64,000 bases of DNA. Source: Beaufortia kweichowensis (lineage: Eukaryota; Chordata; Actinopteri; Cypriniformes; Gastromyzontidae). The stretch is from the NCBI GenBank assembly GCA_019155185.1, contig CM032802.1, positions 11,570,501 to 11,634,500 on the forward strand, read 5' to 3'. Of this stretch, positions 14,401 to 25,210 are shown in pieces (the first letter of the stretch is position 1; each line of letters starts with the position of its first letter). A program made the position numbers and the translations under genes. The notes below the pieces were generated by a model. It was given only the letters and a program-made list of their open reading frames with translations. It was not told the DNA's origin and searched no databases.

Positions 14401-17400
14401 CGCTTGAATTGGGGGAAGACTGATATCTCTAAAATCGCTGGCTAAAATCACACTTAAATAACATATTTTTAACCACCAATCAACTGTGCCGTAACTCTTG
14501 TTTCTTAAGCTCAAATTGCGCAACAACAACCTTTTCGAGCATCATCAGTCTTTATCGATTGATGATTGGCTCATTTTACTGAAAGCCAAAATTTTGGCAC
14601 TAGAGCGGCCGGGTTAAGCTTTGCATTTTACCCCTTTTATAGTAATAGCACTGCCACGTCTTGTTCATATTGATTGTCTTTGTTGTACCAGGGGTGCCCT
14701 GGACACTGCACACCTGGCTGGAGTCCCTGCGAACTTGTTTTCTGCAACATCGGCGACCGTTGATTCAAGGGCTACTAAAGGAGTTTAGTACTATTGAAGA
14801 GGAGGAATATACAGAGGAACTCATAACACACGGTCTCCCACTCATGTTCCAGATCCTACGTGCTAGCAAGGTGATGACATGCATACACAATGACAAATTT
14901 TTGAGAATTTAATTGAACCCCACTTGCCATTGTAGGTTTATACTCATACGCCTAAATATGTCACAATTTTATTCAAGCACTTGATTTGGTCAGTAAGAAC
15001 GATGCCCTTGGATGTATGCTGGTAGGTGATGGCAGAAGCTTATGTATTTTACATTGGGCAGTATGTGGACACCCTCCCACAGTATTATGTAATGTTAAGC
15101 TCAAGGCACTGGAAAGTATCCTGAGCTGTGTTTACAATAGTATTAGACCTGCCCCATATGTCCATGTCTATTTCCTCTACAGCAGATCATTGCAAAAAAA
15201 TAAAAAATAAATGCAGTCTTTTTATAACTAGGGCTCAGGAGGCTTTGGTGTATATATATATATATGTGTGTATATTTGTCAAGAGTGATCTATGGTAGAC
15301 TCTGAGAACTTTACTCTGAGCCCTGTAAAAATGACTGACAGTTTCCGCTCTCGAACAACCTTCACAGATCGTGTGAGTCTGCTTGTTAGAACAAAGAGAG
15401 AGAGAGAGAGATAGAAAGAAAGGAAAAAAGAGAGGTAAAAGCAGTACAGTGTTGACAGCAGGTGATTTGTAGAGGCTGAGGCAGACAGGGTGACAGAAAT
15501 GTTAAGTTGATGAGGAAACTCCAACAATCTTTCAGAGTAACGGATCGTTCTGACTGCAGCGAGAGAGAGATCTGACATTCAAGTATCGTCCTGAACTCTG
15601 CGTACACTTCTCATCTTTGCAACACTGTACTTTTCCAACAAAAGAGCATTCATACTTCAAGATGAATATGATTTTATTGCAGTGCAGACAATAAACGATG
15701 TTTATGCTCACATTCACAGATTTGTAAAACAGGCATCGTAACACCCTCGAGGTAGTCATGTTGTTTTGTAATAATGCATCATAAGTGATGTTTTACCCAT
15801 TACTGTTTCTCATGGATTGCAGAATGAAGTCATTAGTCAGCAGCTGGCTGTAATATTCACTCAGTGTTACGGGCCGTATCCCATCCCCAAACTGACTGAG
15901 ATCAAGAGGAAACAGATATCAAGGCTAGGTATGTATTTCTTGCCATTACAAGGGTGTTATATAGGGTATAGTGGAACATTTTGCTTTAAATCAACCGCTT
16001 CAAAGCTCTCTTTTTTTATAAAGTGTCAAGTGAAACGTGTTTCATGTTGATGATTCTGACGTTAAAGAAACTTTCCAGAAGTTAGGGTGCACTGCATCAG
16101 TGTGCTGTGATCCCAATGGGGTTATTGCATTGCAAAGGGCAATGCAAAAACTCAAGGGTTTGTAACACTTTGACATTCGACCAAAAACCGAGAGCTTTTG
16201 AAGCTTTGCTGCAGTGTACTGTGATGTAGGCATTTATTGACCAATATGTTTATCAGAAGGACAGGTGTAATTTCACTTCACCTTCTTGTACACACAATGC
16301 TTATTGATTTTTTTTCCGTGTAAAAATTAAAAGAACACCACAAAACTGTGTTTGTTTTGCACAAGTACAATATTCCTTTAAATGTAACATTGTGCTTTTG
16401 TGTTTTGTTAACCAGACCCTCATTTTCTAAACAATAAGGAGATGTCAGATGTGACCTTCCTGGTGGAGGGAAAGCCATTCTATGCGCATAAAGTTTTGCT
16501 CTTCACCGCCTCCAACAGGTCAGTGTGTGTACTGCACAATATTCAATTTTTGCTGCAATTACAAGCCCTTATTAATGATACAGATACGAGGTTGTTCTTT
16601 CATTTGCATTAGAAAACCTAAATGTTGTAGACCATATTGAACATTTCAGGTTTATGTCTTCATTTTCCCCAAAGGTTTAAATTGCTTTTAGCAAACAGAC
16701 CAGCAGCAGAGAACACCTGTATCGAAATCAGCCACGTCAAATACAATGTATTTCAGGTATAGTTTCCAGCATGGAGATGCAACATGGTTATTTTTATTTA
16801 ATAGCTATTGGGTGTAAAAATAACAGAAAATAAAATGGATGGTATTTTGCTTTCTTCTTTAGCTGGTGATGCAGTATCTGTACTGTGGTGGAACAGATTC
16901 CTTACACATCAGAAACACAGAGGTTATGGATGTATGTACTATTTGTTTATTTTAGTCTTTAATTTTAATAAACATGTTTTATAGGGATTTTCATAGACAC
17001 AATGATTTTCATACAAACTGTATATCCTGTAACCCTCATCCTAAACCTCACACAAACCTTTTTTGCATTTTCAAATAAACATCATTTAGCATGATTTAAA
17101 AGCTGTTTTTATCATGGAGACCAAAAATTTCCCCACAAGGTTAAAAAACTGGTATTACTGTTTTTGTGGGCACACACTTATATATGCAAATATTTTTTTG
17201 ATATTGAGGTTTATTTTCTTCTGATTCTCGTTAATTTTTGCCAGCTCCTCTCTGCATCCAAGTTCTTCCAACTGGAAGCGTTACAGAGACACTGCGAGAT
17301 CATCTGTGCCAAGAACATCAATACAGAAACATGTGTGGAGATCTACAACCATGCTAAAGTAAGACCTATCCACATCACGTCACCAAAATAGTTTTCGATG

Positions 17401-17660
17401 TCATGCGTGTGCCAAACAAAACACTTAAATATTGTCCTCCTCACATGTAGTTCCTGGAGGCACCCGAGCTTTCGGCCTATATCGAAGGCTATTTTCTGAA
17501 GAACATGGCGGTTCTCATAGAGCTGGAGCCGTTTAAGCAGCTGCTGTATAACGCGCCGGTGGAGAACTGCTGTCCTGACGTTCTGCATGACCTGGAGAAG
17601 ACCCTGGCCACACGCATCCGCTCCATTCATCTCTCTTCATCCAAGGGATCGATTGTCTAA
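2456..17660 (+). CDS. btbd11: Ankyrin repeat and BTB/POZ protein BTBD11 (ABTB3), 5' partial
   Basis: Exons: 2456-2599, 8736-8940, 9358-9510, 9782-9947, 10833-10922, 12414-12515, 13211-13304, 13399-13534, 13622-13842, 14692-14870, 15823-15928, 16416-16518, 16675-16756, 16863-16931, 17245-17358 and 17451-17660. All phases join, giving about 723 residues; the human protein is about 1100, so the N-terminal exon is missing on the left. Order seen: a histone-fold-like segment (EWIRVALAHAEHRRS, exon 3); ankyrin repeats in exons 5-8 ([35 protein letters not shown]); a helical linker (VPWTLHTWLESLR); a BTB/POZ domain (KEMSDVTFLVEGKPFYAHKV) and BACK-like tail; C-terminus SSSKGSIV. HCYGPYPIPKL-type linker and the tail favour BTBD11 over ABTB2. 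Family knowledge: mammalian Btbd11 is a synaptic protein of inhibitory interneurons. Which teleost paralogue (a or b) cannot be told. Confidence 0.93.
2635..2780 (-). repeat. Probable tRNA-derived SINE remnant
   Basis: Read on the minus strand, positions 2740-2700 contain AGTTCAAGTCCCGGCTT, a good match to the polymerase III box B (GGTTCGANTCC) with the flanking pattern of a tRNA T-arm. An A-rich/purine tract (2640-2695) lies on its 3' side. No tRNA cloverleaf closes around it, so a decayed SINE fits better than a tRNA gene. Confidence 0.5.
4270..4335. repeat. Imperfect (TC)n/(TCTG)n simple repeat
   Basis: A pyrimidine run of CT and CTGT units lies inside a btbd11 intron. It produces spurious long frames on both strands. 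Confidence 0.9.
5187..5372 (-). repeat. Interspersed repeat fragment, 'AAAGGGATAGTTCACCC' class
   Basis: Contains TCTGTGGAACACAAA, TTCACTGTCATTGTATGGAA and AATGACAGAATAAAATTTTTGGGT, segments of the abundant cyprinid repeat whose fuller copies in this window are at 57828-58040 and 50371-50551. Both ends are degraded. Confidence 0.5.
6440..6670 (-). mobile_element. Degenerate copy of the TGTGACCCTG MITE
   Basis: Shares long colinear blocks with 63024-63229 and 23110-23480, including AAATCATCCTACATAATGT, ATAACCTTGATATCTTTA, ATGTCAAAGATTGAAATCA, CAAACTTTGATGCTTGTC and GACTTTAGCCTGG. The outer termini are eroded here. Strand is arbitrary because the element is non-coding. Confidence 0.7.
11623..12180. 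mobile_element. Non-autonomous DNA transposon with CAGTGTTG termini
   Basis: The left end reads CAGTGTTGGGTTA and the reverse complement of the right end reads CAGTGTTGCGTTTA, so short terminal inverted repeats bound about 558 bases. The interior is rich in AAGTAATT/AATTACTTT-type motifs in both orientations and has no transposase frame. Termini of this kind are typical of hAT-type non-autonomous elements. No exact 8-bp target duplication is visible, although TAAATACAGT recurs at both borders. The element lies in a btbd11 intron. Confidence 0.6.
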
Positions 17661-20600
17661 AACTGTCTCCAGTCCACATCAAAGCATGCAGAGATTCATG
17701 CATTCAGTGGCAGTAGCAATGCACTTCGTCTAAGACTCTGGTGTCACCAGTTAACTTGACCTGTGCTTTAGGGTACAGCCATATAGGAAACAATGCCATT
17801 TTACATTTTTTTCTCAAAATTACATAATACCTCTGACAGAATATGATTTTGTTGGATGCAGTACTAATCTTTGTGAAATGTTGTAGTTCAAATGACAGCA
17901 GAAGTAATATAGTAATCTTACTGGTACAGAAGGATACGCAGGTGTTAATACAAGAAACTGAATTTTCATTGTTAGCACTGATAATAAATGTTCCTAGATT
18001 TGTACTTTCGAGCATTCACATTCGTTTTGCCTCACAGTTGTACAGATATTGCTCTTATCATAACTAACTATATGTTTTAAAAAGAGAGGCAGAGAATGTG
18101 GCTGCCAATGTAAATATCCACTCCAAATCTCTCACACAAAGTCATTGACTGTAAGTAGATGTATATAGAAAACGACGTCATCTTAAGACTTCCATCGAGA
18201 ACTCACAATAATGTACAATAGACGTGTTCTTGAAGTCTTAGTCACTGTTGTAAATGTAGAAGAGCATGTAAGTATTTTCCAGCTTGGGTTTTGTTTCCGT
18301 CTTGTCTTGCATTGACTTTACACTCTTACGTGTGTGTGTGTAGGGGGTCTTTTTGTTTGAGAAAGTGAACAATTCTCAGCATGGAGATGCAGAACTGTAG
18401 CTGTGAAACCCCCAGACAAACGACTGAATCAGAATGTGCCTGCAATGTGTTCTGATGCGTCTCGAATGACATTTGTGTACAGTCACTCTGTGACTAAATC
18501 AGTGTTGTTTATAAAGGTTAATACAAAAATACTCATTTTCCATCTGTTTTTATTCACTTTATTCACATTGATAGTGTTGCACAAGCATTGTAATGATGTG
18601 TGTTAAATTTAAAGACTCTTTGCAGATTTAGCAGAACTGTGTCCTGTTGCTCTTTTGTGTATGTTTAAAGTGCAATCTAACCCTCATGTTGTTTGTTGTG
18701 TGCTTAGGAAGGTTTAATCTCGGCAAACCAGACAGTGTTTATGGGCAAGAGAGATGGAGGATGAGAGGAGCATGAAGTGATGCTTTATAAAAGGCAGAGA
18801 GTCAGAAAAGTGTGCAGAACAGTGGATTTAACAAAAGCAAACAGTAGAGACATTGCTAACATATGTGGGAGGTACTTGCCCAGATTTTGAACAGTTTTAA
18901 GTCTAAGAACCTGTGAGATGACTTGAGATTTTTCTCCATTCTGCCCCATTGTGATTTAGCATATCCTGAATCCTAGAGCAATTTAAAATAAAAATATAAA
19001 AATAAAATCTCTAGTGCATAAAGTGTTGGGTATAATAGAAACCATAATTAATTTTATTATTTACTTAAGTAAGTAAATTAGTTTGCGTTAGAAATTGGTT
19101 CATTTTGTTAAAATTTCAATGATTAGGGTTAGGGTTATTGAAAAGTGTACAGATTTAAAATGTAAAGATTCAAAATAAGTTTAATTTCTATTTTCCATGT
19201 GTTCAAGGTTGATGCAGCTATTAAATAGTAGTGCAATTTTTTTAGACATTTCAGCAATTGTTTTTTTTACAAAGTTTAATATGTACTGTAATGAGTTACT
19301 TTTTTTAAATAACTTGCACAACACTGTGCGTAAAGTGTGTAATTTCAGGGACATAAAATGGATATTCCTGCAGTCGTCTTTAACCATTTGAAGAGCCAAT
19401 GATGTTGAAAAAATGTTATTTTAGCATTGCTAAAATGCTGTAATGACCAATCTAGTCCCATTCAGGACTAGTACTTTCCATTGTGTAAAGCAACATTACA
19501 ACATTGCCATCTATAGCACCGTGAAATATGTACCCTAAGAAAACAAACTTTGTATGTTTAAGGATAGGCAGAAAAACTATTACAGCTATTCGACACCCTC
19601 TATTTGCGTATTAATGGTTCATTGGGTTTTTATTGTGTGTGAACCTTTCCCAATGGAACACAACTAAATGAAACAAGTTTCTTTTTTTCTACAGCTCACA
19701 AACTTTCTTTGCCTCATAAACTCTTAGAATGACTATTGAAAACACAGTTACAGTAAATCAATAATTCTTCTGCAGGGATTTCAGTGTTTGTGTGTTATGT
19801 GTGTGTCCACGTGAGCATGTGATCTTTGTGTAGAGGATATTTGCAGGGCAGTGGAGTGTGGTGGACAACTCGAGGAGGGGGGCTGTTTAAAGGTCTCCAT
19901 GGATACGGCTGTTCAAGGACACTTTTGAACAGAAGCATTGCTGTGTAAAGAACAAAGAGACATGCACTCTTCTCTTCTAAATCCCTCTGGATGTGCAGCA
20001 GGGAAACACACGATTGAGTTTATGGTTTTAAAGAAGATGGATTAGATCCAATCACTTTAAAGATGTGTGTTTTAAAGGGCTTGCATCTTTTGAAATGTCC
20101 CAAATCGTTTGATGTGACATTGAAGAGACTGTGATTGAGCTTACAGCCCACTGGTTACAGACTTTTGTGAAGTTTCACTGGCCTGTTTTGTCCACCCCGG
20201 CGGGGTCTGTAACAGAGGGTGGTCAGGTGGGAGGAGCCGAGAGACGACTGCAAGGCTTTGAACTTGTTATTTGTTACATAATCCTAACAAATTTGTGTGT
20301 GTTTGTCTGTGCGTTTACATGACCTTGTTTGTTTTCATGTACTCATGTGGATAAAAAGGGCATTTGTGTGCATCTCTGTCTACATGGGAAAAAACTAGTA
20401 CATTTTTTAGGCTGTGTGTTTTTGTGTGTATTGCAGCGAAGGAGTGTTGATTTACGTGTGAGACCCCTCAATGAACTGAACAGAATTGTTAGAGGCGCTA
20501 GGCTTATGAGCCCCCTGTTCTGAGCCCCATCTCTTCCTTCCATTTGCATTCACAAGCTAAAACTGGCTGGCAGGGCAACATGCTCAACTTTGTTCCACCC

Positions 20601-21991
20601 TCTGAACCGTTTCAAAAGTTTTCTATTGGCTTGGAGTGAAGGGGACTGGGTGAAAACAAAAAGAGTAAGATAGAGTAAAACTTAATCTTAGCCTATAGAC
20701 GTGCATCGCCACAGCTGAAAGGGAACAGGTGGGCTTAGCCGGCATAAACGGTTTCTTGAAGCTGGAGGCAGGTGAGTGGGAAGGTGATTAAGATAAAGAG
20801 GACCAGAGAGATGAAATGAATGAATGCTGGGGAGAAATTGAAGATGAGGAGCAGAGGATGTGTGCAAACTTTTGATGAATCACATTGCCTTCATGCATGT
20901 TTCCTGCACTCTGTCGTCTATATTGCTCTGCATTCTTGTGACTGGTTACGTAATACTGTGAATGTGCTTTTTGTTTGTGGGTACGTGTGGGTTTTGAAGA
21001 GGGAGCCGCTTGATTACCATTTTATACTTTATCATTGAACACAAATATTTTAGTTTTTTCTTTGGATAAATGTAGCACTGTTGGTCTCATGAGATAATTT
21101 ATTATTGCAAACATAAGAAGTAGATGCTTGTAGTACAAAACAGACACATTTGTGTTCTTGAAGCACCTTCAAGCCCTGCTGTGTCTAAATTGTAAAGAAT
21201 GCATTTTCAAACGCTTCACGTGGTGTAAAAGCTCTCGGCGTGTCACAGTTATGTTACAGTAAACCCAGTTTTTATAGACCATATGCTTTTCTGTTGTGGT
21301 TAATTAAGCAAATGCTCATTTAAATTTATTGAATGAAGCAAGATGTTAAAGATGTTAAAATCATTATGTTTCACAGCTGTTCTTTTCTTTTCCTCATTGA
21401 GATTTGCTAAGTTATGCAAGATTAAGCAGGATGAATTAGAGTTGTCTGTGAGTGATGTAATGTTGACACAGTATCTGATTTCCTTTAAAAAGCACAATTT
21501 TGTGGATCTGGACTGAAATTACATCAGCTAATGTAGACATAATTCTCTTTCTGTTTGGCAATGAGGTTTCAAACTTTATCTGAGCAACCTTTTGGGCATT
21601 CTTTAAGTCTTTTAGTGTTGTATTTCCAAAAACTTTTCTTTGACCCTTAAGACCTTAAGTCAAATTGACTAAAAGTAACCAAATGAAAAACTCAAATAGA
21701 AAAAAACAATTTGTATCTAATTCAGTTATTTTTATACATTGCCAAATACAAATTTTTAGCCATTGTAGCCATTTTATGATTGGTTGACCTTAATGTAACA
21801 CATATTATGTAAAAGCCATTCAACATCCTTTGGGAAATCAGACCTGTAAGGATCAAATGTCTATCTGTCGATAATACTGTATGTAAGCCATATGCTTTAC
21901 CCTGTGTGTAAATGTTTGCATTTAGTAAGTTATTTTCATCCTTAGTCAATAGGGTTTGTGGAATGCATTTTTAGGAGTCATTGATATTAGG
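17661..21991 (+). other. btbd11 3' UTR and intergenic region before mlc1
   Basis: btbd11 stops at 17658-17660. AATAAA hexamers occur at 18987 and 19001 and could end its transcript. The rest up to mlc1 has no recognisable coding exon. A GC-richer patch at about 19.8-20.8 kb ends in GGCAG followed by GTGAGT (near 20770), and CCTTAG just precedes mlc1 at 21941-21946. An untranslated first exon of mlc1 could therefore lie here, but the sequence alone does not prove it. Confidence 0.5.
18987..19006 (+). terminator. Candidate polyadenylation signals for btbd11
   Basis: Two AATAAA hexamers (18987-18992, 19001-19006) lie about 1.3 kb after the btbd11 stop codon on the same strand, with no other recognised gene between. 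An alternative AATAAA lies nearer the stop at about 17980. Confidence 0.4.
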
Positions 21992-24900
21992 ATGCAACGA
22001 GACGAGGCATCATCCCAGGAGGTGTTCAGCTATGCCCAGATGTCCACCCTGGAGCGAAACAGCGGGTTAGGGACGCTGAGTCGGCATGTGGAGAGAGAGA
22101 GACTGGAGAGAGACAGTTACACGGTGGATGTCAGGGCCAGTGACCTACAGTTGAATAAGCCTGGGCCGTTGCATCCCTGCTTTAGCTACAGAGTCTGGCT
22201 GTACAGTGTTGTTATAGGGGTAAGAACATTCTGGTTGCTCAGCAGATTGTCACGAAATGCTTAAAACACTCTTTTGCACTGTCTGCATGTCATGTAATGA
22301 TGTAATAAAGTTTTGGTTTGTCCATCTCTTTATCTCCATCTGTCCTTCAGAGTAGCTTGCTGATAGCGGCGGTTTTCTCTCTTTACATGGGTAACGTGTT
22401 TCCAACTGCAATGGATTACCTGCGGTGTGCTGCGGGATCTGTGAGTACTTCTGCTTAGGATTGTTCTGAAAACTCCTGTATGCTCGTGAATGTGTCAATT
22501 ACGATTATACTTTCATTTCTGGTTTGCAGAGTATTCCAGCTGCAGTAGTGAGCTTTGCCATTGCAAAGAACAGACAAGTTTCAGTAAGTAAAGATATTAA
22601 TTCTTTCAAATTGTAGGTTCAAAAAATACATTTTGAGCCAGATTGGTGTATTGAATAATGGATACAATAATTTACAGTAACTGCAGGGTCACATGCTTTT
22701 TGTTTATAGGTCTCAGATTTTCAAATGGTCTATGTGACTTCTTTTGCTGTGACAACAACATGTCTAGTGTGGTTTGGATGTAAGCTGGCTATTAGTCCCT
22801 CAGCCATCAATGTAAGAACATTATAAATTTGAATCTTTTCTTCATTTCAACTCGCAATGTATTACACCCTCAAATGTGCATTTATAATTACAGTTATACA
22901 ATAATTTCATTTTATAGATTAACTTTAATCTGCTCCTGCTTATTGTGCTGGAGGTACTGACGGCCAGTACTGTTATCCTATCAGCACGCTCGGCTGAGGA
23001 CTGCTGCAGTCACGGCAAGGTGTGTATTATTTTCTAAGGAATCTTACATTTTTGTCTTTTATAAAGTATATTTTTTAAATTGATGTATCTTAAAAAATTT
23101 ATATAGTGTGAAATCCCAGCTAAAGTCATTTTTGTCATTTACTGTTTGCTACATAAAATCATCCTACATAATATCAATAACATTTTGTGAAATTATAACC
23201 TTGATATCTTGAATATTGACGAGTAAGATCGTGTCAAAGATTGAAATAAAAAGCCAGTATTTATAAAACAACAAAGCAGTGACAATAAAATAATTAATTT
23301 CAGTAAAAAAAAAAACAGTTTCATTATTATGCATGAACATTAACTCTACTGTATCTCAAAATCTAAACAGCAATAGACAAACATTTGTCATTTTTATTTC
23401 TATCACTACTTAGATGCTCCAATAGTCTTATAATTAGATTTAAAGACTAGCCTGGATTTCACAGACAGGATCACATATATTTGACAATTGCACTGATCTA
23501 GGAAATCTTCTGAAAAATATTATTACCATGTGATATGTCCATGACTTAATTTATTTGTCGGCAGCATATATGATTTGCATTTAATATATGTGCCTTCGTC
23601 CCCATCACTGTGTTATTTTTCTTCTTCTTGATGCCATCATCCATCTCTTTCCTCTAGGCGGTGTATAATGGCCCTTTGGTCATGACCCCGGCATCGTTCC
23701 CCACCCGTCTTCTCAAGGCTTATGCCGTGAGTTGCCTGCAAACAAGATTATATGTGTGTCTGATTGCATATAAGCACAAAACACTATTTATCATCTGTTA
23801 TATCTGATGCAGGTAATTGAGGTTATAGTGGGCATCTCTACTGTATTTGGAGGAATCATCGCTCTAAATTTGGTGCTTTTCTGCCAGAACCGTACCTCTC
23901 TGTCACTTTCTTCTGGATTTTAGTAGCTGTAAGTTTTGTTTTTAAGTAGTTTTTTAAATGTTTATAATTTTGATGAAATGTGTTACCAGCTAAACTGTTT
24001 ATATGCCTGATACGCCTGCAGTGTTTTCCCAGTGCCATTGCCAGCCATGTGGTGGCAGAATACCCCAGCAAGAGCTTGGTGAGTAACCATCAGGGTCTCT
24101 CCAGCACTAAAGCAGTCCAGACAAATGTCCCTCGAGGACATTCAGCATTCTCATTAATTTAGCTTGTCTGTCTGGCTTCTCTACAGGGTAACTGTACCTA
24201 AGAACTGTCTTTCCTCTTTTTTTCTCATGCCTTCTCAATTTTTCTGTTGTAGGTGGAAATGTTGATAGCTATAAGTAGTATTACATCACCACTACTTTTC
24301 TCAGCATCTGGGTTCTTATCCAGCAGTGTGATTAATTTCATTGAGATCTTTCTGCATGAAGTGCCTTTAGCAAAGGTGAGTTAAATCATTCTTCTGTACC
24401 AAATTAAATCAGTTGCAATATGTTGGGTTTTGATCTCTTAAAGGAACAGTTACCCAAAAAATAATTATTCAGTATGTAACAGATCTTCCTTTCCATACGG
24501 AACCATGCAGTTCTTCCTTATAAAGTGACAGATCACAGTCTCCACATTTGTCAGTCTCCAAAAAGACACACAATTATAAAAAAAGTGTCCATGTCTGAGA
24601 ACTATGGTGTGAAAGATGAACAACTGAAGTCATATGTACAACATTTATGTTGCTTTTTTAGTGCAAATTTTTATTTGTGAAATTATGTTGTGCATGTAGC
24701 TGTCGTATGACATATTGCTGCTCGTCCTCATGGGGTTACTGCTGGTACAGGCGGTGCTGACATTAACCACCATAGTACAATGCGCTTCATATAAGAGCCA
24801 GCTCCGCATGGGAGCACCTGAATGGGACACACTAACATCACAGAGAAATTGTGAGGTAAACAAACATATAAAACGTATACATATGACACTTCAATTTAAA

Positions 24901-25210
24901 AATACAGAAAGTATGTACATTGAGTATAGTTTGGCACTGTGCACATTATGTTAGCAAAGAGGGACTAATTAACAAAACCGTGTACTGTACCCACTGTGCA
25001 TGTGATAAAAACATGTCGTTTTTGCCGTGATAACACATAGAGTTGATTTATATGACAAAGCAAAATCCCAAAGTGGTCACTGGAGAATGCTTGTGTCAGC
25101 ATAATTCCCCTCTCATTCTTTTCCTAAAGCAACAGACGTCAAATGGCACACTCCGGGAGTTTGACAAAGACAAGGCCTGGAAAGCTGTGGTGGTCCAAAT
25201 GGCCCAGTGA
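21992..25210 (+). CDS. mlc1: MLC1-type glial membrane protein; exon 7 carries a 1-nt deletion
   Basis: Coding exons: 21992-22219, 22351-22440, 22530-22583, 22710-22811, 22918-23019, 23658-23726, 23813-23928, 24022-24078, 24253-24375, 24700-24855, 25130-25210. Every junction is phase 0, and all exons are multiples of three except exon 7 (116 nt). There the frame breaks at about 23870-23875 after GGIIALNL; the following PYLSVTFFWILVA continues the family sequence in another frame. Ignoring that base the product would be about 392 residues (human 377). Diagnostic segments are YLRCAAGS, FAVTTTCLVWFGCKL, SPSAININFNL, CFPSAIASHVVAEYPSK and the tail FDKDKAWKAVVVQMAQ. Hydrophobic stretches fit the eight-span topology. 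In mammals MLC1 works with GlialCAM at astrocyte junctions in volume and chloride regulation; loss causes leukoencephalopathy with subcortical cysts. As written, translation stops at TAG 23921-23923. Identity is secure; whether the break is real is not. Confidence 0.9.
23110..23480 (-). mobile_element. Second copy of the TGTGACCCTG MITE, interrupted
   Basis: Lies in mlc1 intron 5. It shares AAATCATCCTACATAAT, ATAACCTTGATATCTTGAAT, GTGTCAAAGATTGAAAT, TTATAATTAGATTTAAAGAC and CAGACAGGATCACATAT with 63024-63229 and 6440-6670. About 150 bases of unrelated AT-rich sequence break the colinearity between 23260 and 23420. Confidence 0.7.
23872..23875 (+). pseudogene. mlc1: Frameshift site in mlc1 exon 7
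   Basis: At GGIIALN-L the sequence reads AAT TTG GTG CTT; adding one base after TTGG restores a reading frame that runs through PEPYLSVTFFWILVA and splices in phase 0 to the next exon. Exon length is 116 nt, where its phase-0/phase-0 position needs 117. The downstream exons keep intact, conserved frames, which argues for a recent change or a sequencing/assembly error rather than an old pseudogene. Confidence 0.75.
24436..24480 (+). repeat. Short fragment of the interspersed 'AAAGG..AGTTACCC' repeat
   Basis: CTTAAAGGAACAGTTACCC resembles the left terminus of the repeat seen at 57828. Only the end is recognisable. It lies in mlc1 intron 9. Confidence 0.35.

Noticed and set aside
2456..17660. 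Assignment of the first gene as abtb2
   Set aside because: The linker GPYPIPKLTEIKRKQ, the VLIELEPFKQLLY segment and the SSSKGSIV tail resemble BTBD11 (ABTB3), not ABTB2.
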